A stretch of 9,736 nucleotides of DNA from NCBI GenBank assembly GCA_050116035.1, contig JASFPJ010000110.1, positions 1 to 9,736 of the forward strand, given 5' to 3'. Of the stretch, positions 7,225 to 9,736 are shown piece by piece. Every line of letters starts with the position of its first letter. The first letter of the stretch is position 1. A model generated the notes under the pieces. The model was not told the DNA's origin. It saw only the letters and a program-made list of their open reading frames with translations, and did no database searches. The position numbers and the translations under genes are program-made. Origin of the DNA: SOIA01 sp050116035. GTDB lineage: Bacteria > Acidobacteriota > Aminicenantia > Aminicenantales > Aminicenantaceae.

Positions 7225-8187
7225 ATGAAAATTGAAAGATTATACAAGAAAGCTGTTGAGATAGGAATCAAGAATGATTTAAGGGAAAAAGAGGAAATCA
7301 AGCGAATCCTGAAAGCTGAAAAAGAGAAATTTAAAAAGCTCAAGGACGAAAAGAAGGAATCTTATGACGAGGACAGGCTGTTTAATCCCTTTTCAGACAC
7401 ACGGGTTCTGAACGGAGACCTGAATACAGAAGTCAAGAAAGTGATTGTCGGGATCGACATGGAAGCCGGAGAGATACTGCTCACCTATCTTTTGAACAAG
7501 GAAGAAAGCCAAAAAATCGACCTCATCATTTCCCATCATCCGGAAGGCTATGCGCTCGCCCAACTCTACGATGTCATGAAGCTCCAGGCTGACCTATTGG
7601 CCAATTATGGAGTCACCATCAGCGTCGCCGAGCAGCTCATGGAAAAACGCATCAGCGAAATCGAAAGAAGACTGATGCCGGTGAATCATAACAGGGCTGT
7701 GGATGTTGCCCGAGTCCTCAGAATTCCCATGATGTGTATCCATACTCCTTCCGACAATTGCGTCACGAACTACCTGAAAAAGACTTTTGAAAAGAAAAAA
7801 CCCATCGAATTGAAAGATGTCATGAAGATTTTAAAAAGTATTCCTGAGTACAAAAAATCAATAGAATTACAGGTCCCTCCGAAAATCGTGAGTGGCTCAG
7901 AAAACAGCAAATGCGGGAAGATCTACGTGGACATGACCGGAGGAACAGAGGGATCGAAAGAAATTTTTGAAAAGTACGCCAACAGCGGTGTCAGCACTCT
8001 CGTCTGCATGCACCTCAGCGAGGAACATCTCGAAAACGCAAAAAAAGCCAAACTGAATGTTGTTATCGCCGGTCATATTTCCAGTGACATTCTGGGTTTG
8101 AACCTTCTTTTCGATGAAATAGAAAAAGACGAAAAACTTGAATTTGTCTGCGTTTCAGGGTACGAGAGAATCAGAACAAACAGATAA
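7225..8187 (+). CDS. NIF3-family (DUF34/YbgI-like) metal-binding protein (320 aa)
   Basis: A cytoplasmic protein of the NIF3/YbgI superfamily, which forms ring-shaped oligomers with a dinuclear metal site. Its biochemical role is unsettled; 'GTP cyclohydrolase 1 type 2' labels on relatives are weakly founded. Seen in the sequence: a charged helical N-terminus rich in Lys and Glu (about 1-50); a core opening VKKVIVGIDMEAGE (70-83) with Asp78; the metal motif DLIISHHPEG (99-108) with His104-His105; a glycine-rich MTGGTEGSKE segment in the second half; and VVIAGHISSDILGLN (279-293), where His284 and Asp288 occupy the place of the family's C-terminal His...Glu metal pair. The start is firm: AAGGAG (7213-7218) lies 6 bases ahead of the ATG. 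The gene is divergent from kinase 2 and 213 bases upstream of the VWFA-related gene. No sequence link to the kinases is visible. Confidence 0.85.
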   Translation: MKIERLYKKAVEIGIKNDLREKEEIKRILKAEKEKFKKLKDEKKESYDEDRLFNPFSDTRVLNGDLNTEVKKVIVGIDMEAGEILLTYLLNKEESQKIDLIISHHPEGYALAQLYDVMKLQADLLANYGVTISVAEQLMEKRISEIERRLMPVNHNRAVDVARVLRIPMMCIHTPSDNCVTNYLKKTFEKKKPIELKDVMKILKSIPEYKKSIELQVPPKIVSGSENSKCGKIYVDMTGGTEGSKEIFEKYANSGVSTLVCMHLSEEHLENAKKAKLNVVIAGHISSDILGLNLLFDEIEKDEKLEFVCVSGYERIRTNR

Positions 8188-8304
8188 GGCTCCTACTCGT
8201 ATCTGGATAAACTTCTGGAAATTATCTTTAAGGAATACGAAAATCCAGCCAGAGTAAAAATGTTTGATGAATCCCCTCAAAACTCAAATAATCAGTCACA
8301 CTAT

Positions 8305-8333
8305 TTGCTATAAATGGAGTGGAATAATATAAT
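8305..8333 (+). promoter_or_regulatory. Predicted promoter of the VWFA-related gene
   Basis: TTGCTA (8305-8310), a 17-base spacer and a consensus TATAAT (8328-8333). Transcription would start near 8340, leaving about a 60-base leader to the ATG at 8401. This implies the gene need not depend on the NIF3-family promoter. Confidence 0.5.
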
Positions 8334-8400
8334 ACTTATTGAGAATATCGACCATTCATTGCTAACGGAATAATTTACATAGATAACAGAAGGTGAAAAA

Positions 8401-9654
8401 ATGAAAAAGCTCGCTTTCTTAATTCCAGTAATCGTGTTGAGTCTATACGCATTCTCCCAGGAGGTTTTTGTCAAGGAATCTCTGGTGATCAACATCGAAG
8501 TTCCGGTGAGAGTGTTTAAAAGCAACATCTTTGTGGAGGATTTAACCATAGATGACTTTGAAGTGCTCGAGGATGGTGAGCCGCAAAAAATTGAGGCCGT
8601 CTATTTAGTGAAAAAAAGAACCGTCGTAAGAAGTGAAGAAAAGAAAAGGCTCTCTCCTCAAACCTCAAGAAATTTTTATCTCTTCTTTGAAATTGCTGAG
8701 TACTCTCCAAAACTCAGAGAGGCCATTTCGTATTTTTTAAACAATGTCTTATTCCCGGGCGATAATTTGGTCATCGTCACTCCTATGAAAACCTACAGAA
8801 TGAAAGCCAGAGCTCTTGAAGTCACATCGAGAGAGGCCATTGAAGACCGAGTTGTGCAATTATTACGAACTGATATTATGCTGGGAAACTCTGAATACAG
8901 GAACTTAATTGCTGACCTTTCCGGATTAGCAAAATCACTAGCAACAAAAATTCAAACTGGAGAGATTGATCCCGCCGATAGAGGCGATCCTATTCAAAGA
9001 GAACTTGACATAACTGAGGAGATCGAAACTACAGACATGCCGCTAGATGAACAACTTATCTATTATGAAGCTCTTCTGGGAAAACTCGAAACAATAAGAA
9101 AAATCGACCATATGAAACTTTTGGAATTTTCCAAATTTCTAAAAGATAAAGATGGACAAAAGTACATTTTTATGTTCTATCAAAGAGAATTTATTCCTCA
9201 AATCGACCCAAAAATACTGACTCAATACATGAGTCTCTACCAACAGAGGCCGGATATTCTTGGGACAATTACAAATATTTTCGATTTTCACAGGAGAGAC
9301 GTTACGTTTGACGTCGAGCCTGTGCGAAAAGCCTATTCTGACTCATCCGCTTCTATCCATTTTCTGTTCATCAGCAGTCCTCGGCCAGATGTTTACGGAG
9401 TCTATATGGAAGAATATTCCGAGGACATTTTCACAGCATTTAAAGAAATGGCGGATTCCACAGGAGGGTATGCCGAAAGTTCTGTGAATCCTGCGATTTC
9501 ATTCAAGAGAGCACTCAACGCTTCTGAAAATTATTACCTGCTGTATTATTCACCTAAGGAGTATCAGGTTGACGGAAAGTTCAAAGAAATAAGAGTTAGA
9601 GTATTAAATAAGAATTACAGAGTAGTCCACCGAGCCGGCTATTTTGCGAATTAG
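8401..9654 (+). CDS. Exported VWFA-related domain protein, acidobacterial type, degenerate MIDAS (417 aa)
   Basis: Resembles the 'VWFA-related acidobacterial' family of secreted or periplasmic proteins of unknown function. A signal peptide covers residues 1-19 (KK, a hydrophobic core, then AFS before Gln20). Next comes the family's leading motif: INIEVPVRVF (30-39), then VEDLTIDDFEVLEDGEPQKI (45-64). The A-domain core begins at NFYLFFEIAEYS (91-102). Family members usually have a Asp-x-Ser-x-Ser metal site at this strand; here it reads E97-I-A-E-Y-S102, so classical MIDAS metal binding looks lost. The middle (about 150-310) is helical and charged. The end carries the conserved signature NYYLLYYSPKE (377-387), DGKFKEIRVRV (391-401) and HRAGYFAN (410-417), so the protein is complete. 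Ribosome site AAGGTG (8390-8395) lies 5 bases ahead of the ATG. It could act in envelope adhesion or protein-protein contact; that is inference. Confidence 0.87.
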   Translation: MKKLAFLIPVIVLSLYAFSQEVFVKESLVINIEVPVRVFKSNIFVEDLTIDDFEVLEDGEPQKIEAVYLVKKRTVVRSEEKKRLSPQTSRNFYLFFEIAEYSPKLREAISYFLNNVLFPGDNLVIVTPMKTYRMKARALEVTSREAIEDRVVQLLRTDIMLGNSEYRNLIADLSGLAKSLATKIQTGEIDPADRGDPIQRELDITEEIETTDMPLDEQLIYYEALLGKLETIRKIDHMKLLEFSKFLKDKDGQKYIFMFYQREFIPQIDPKILTQYMSLYQQRPDILGTITNIFDFHRRDVTFDVEPVRKAYSDSSASIHFLFISSPRPDVYGVYMEEYSEDIFTAFKEMADSTGGYAESSVNPAISFKRALNASENYYLLYYSPKEYQVDGKFKEIRVRVLNKNYRVVHRAGYFAN

Positions 9655-9736
9655 GTCATAATTCAAGTTTTGAAAACGAACATTTTTAAGAATAAAACTA
9701 CACACAATTTCCTTTAAAAAATTCACATCAAGTGAA

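Noticed and set aside
9655..9736. GTTTT/AAAAC mini-palindrome after the VWFA-related gene as a terminator.
   Set aside because: The arms are five A/T-dominated bases around one base, with no GC stem and no directly following U-tract.

Overview
The window looks like a piece of a moderately AT-rich bacterial chromosome. The probable source is the Acidobacteria/Aminicenantes (OP8) part of the tree. This is inferred from gene content: PknB-type kinases that run zinc ribbon, kinase, one membrane helix, TolB-like domain and TPRs, plus a secreted 'VWFA-related, acidobacterial-type' protein. Shine-Dalgarno sites and sigma70-like promoters argue against an archaeon, although the gene cut by the left edge belongs to a family best known from archaea (GatE).

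Layout. Minus strand, right to left: kinase 2 (6955-4403), a small exported protein or lipoprotein (4171-3617), kinase 1 (3134-606), and the first 140 codons of gatE (421-1). Plus strand: a NIF3-family metal protein (7225-8187), then a VWFA-related exported protein (8401-9654). Kinase 2 and the NIF3 gene are divergent across about 270 bases. The gaps of 184 to 482 bases between the minus-strand genes, and the separate promoters for both kinases, suggest single-gene transcripts more than one operon.

The centre of interest is the kinase pair. The two proteins share a nearly identical cytoplasmic half (CxxC...CxxC ribbon plus complete Ser/Thr kinase), while their extracytoplasmic halves (TolB-like domain plus TPRs) have diverged strongly. 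Their promoters also match: GAAAAAAGT, 9-10 bases, TTGAC(A/T)CTT, a 17-base spacer and TATTCTTT, with the ATG 29-30 bases beyond the -10 hexamer. This reads as a duplicated receptor-kinase cassette: same signalling output and expression, different sensing ends, with an exported small protein encoded between the two copies. A link between that protein and the kinases is only inference.

I saw no tRNA, rRNA, CRISPR array, insertion sequence or integrase, and no convincing intrinsic terminator.
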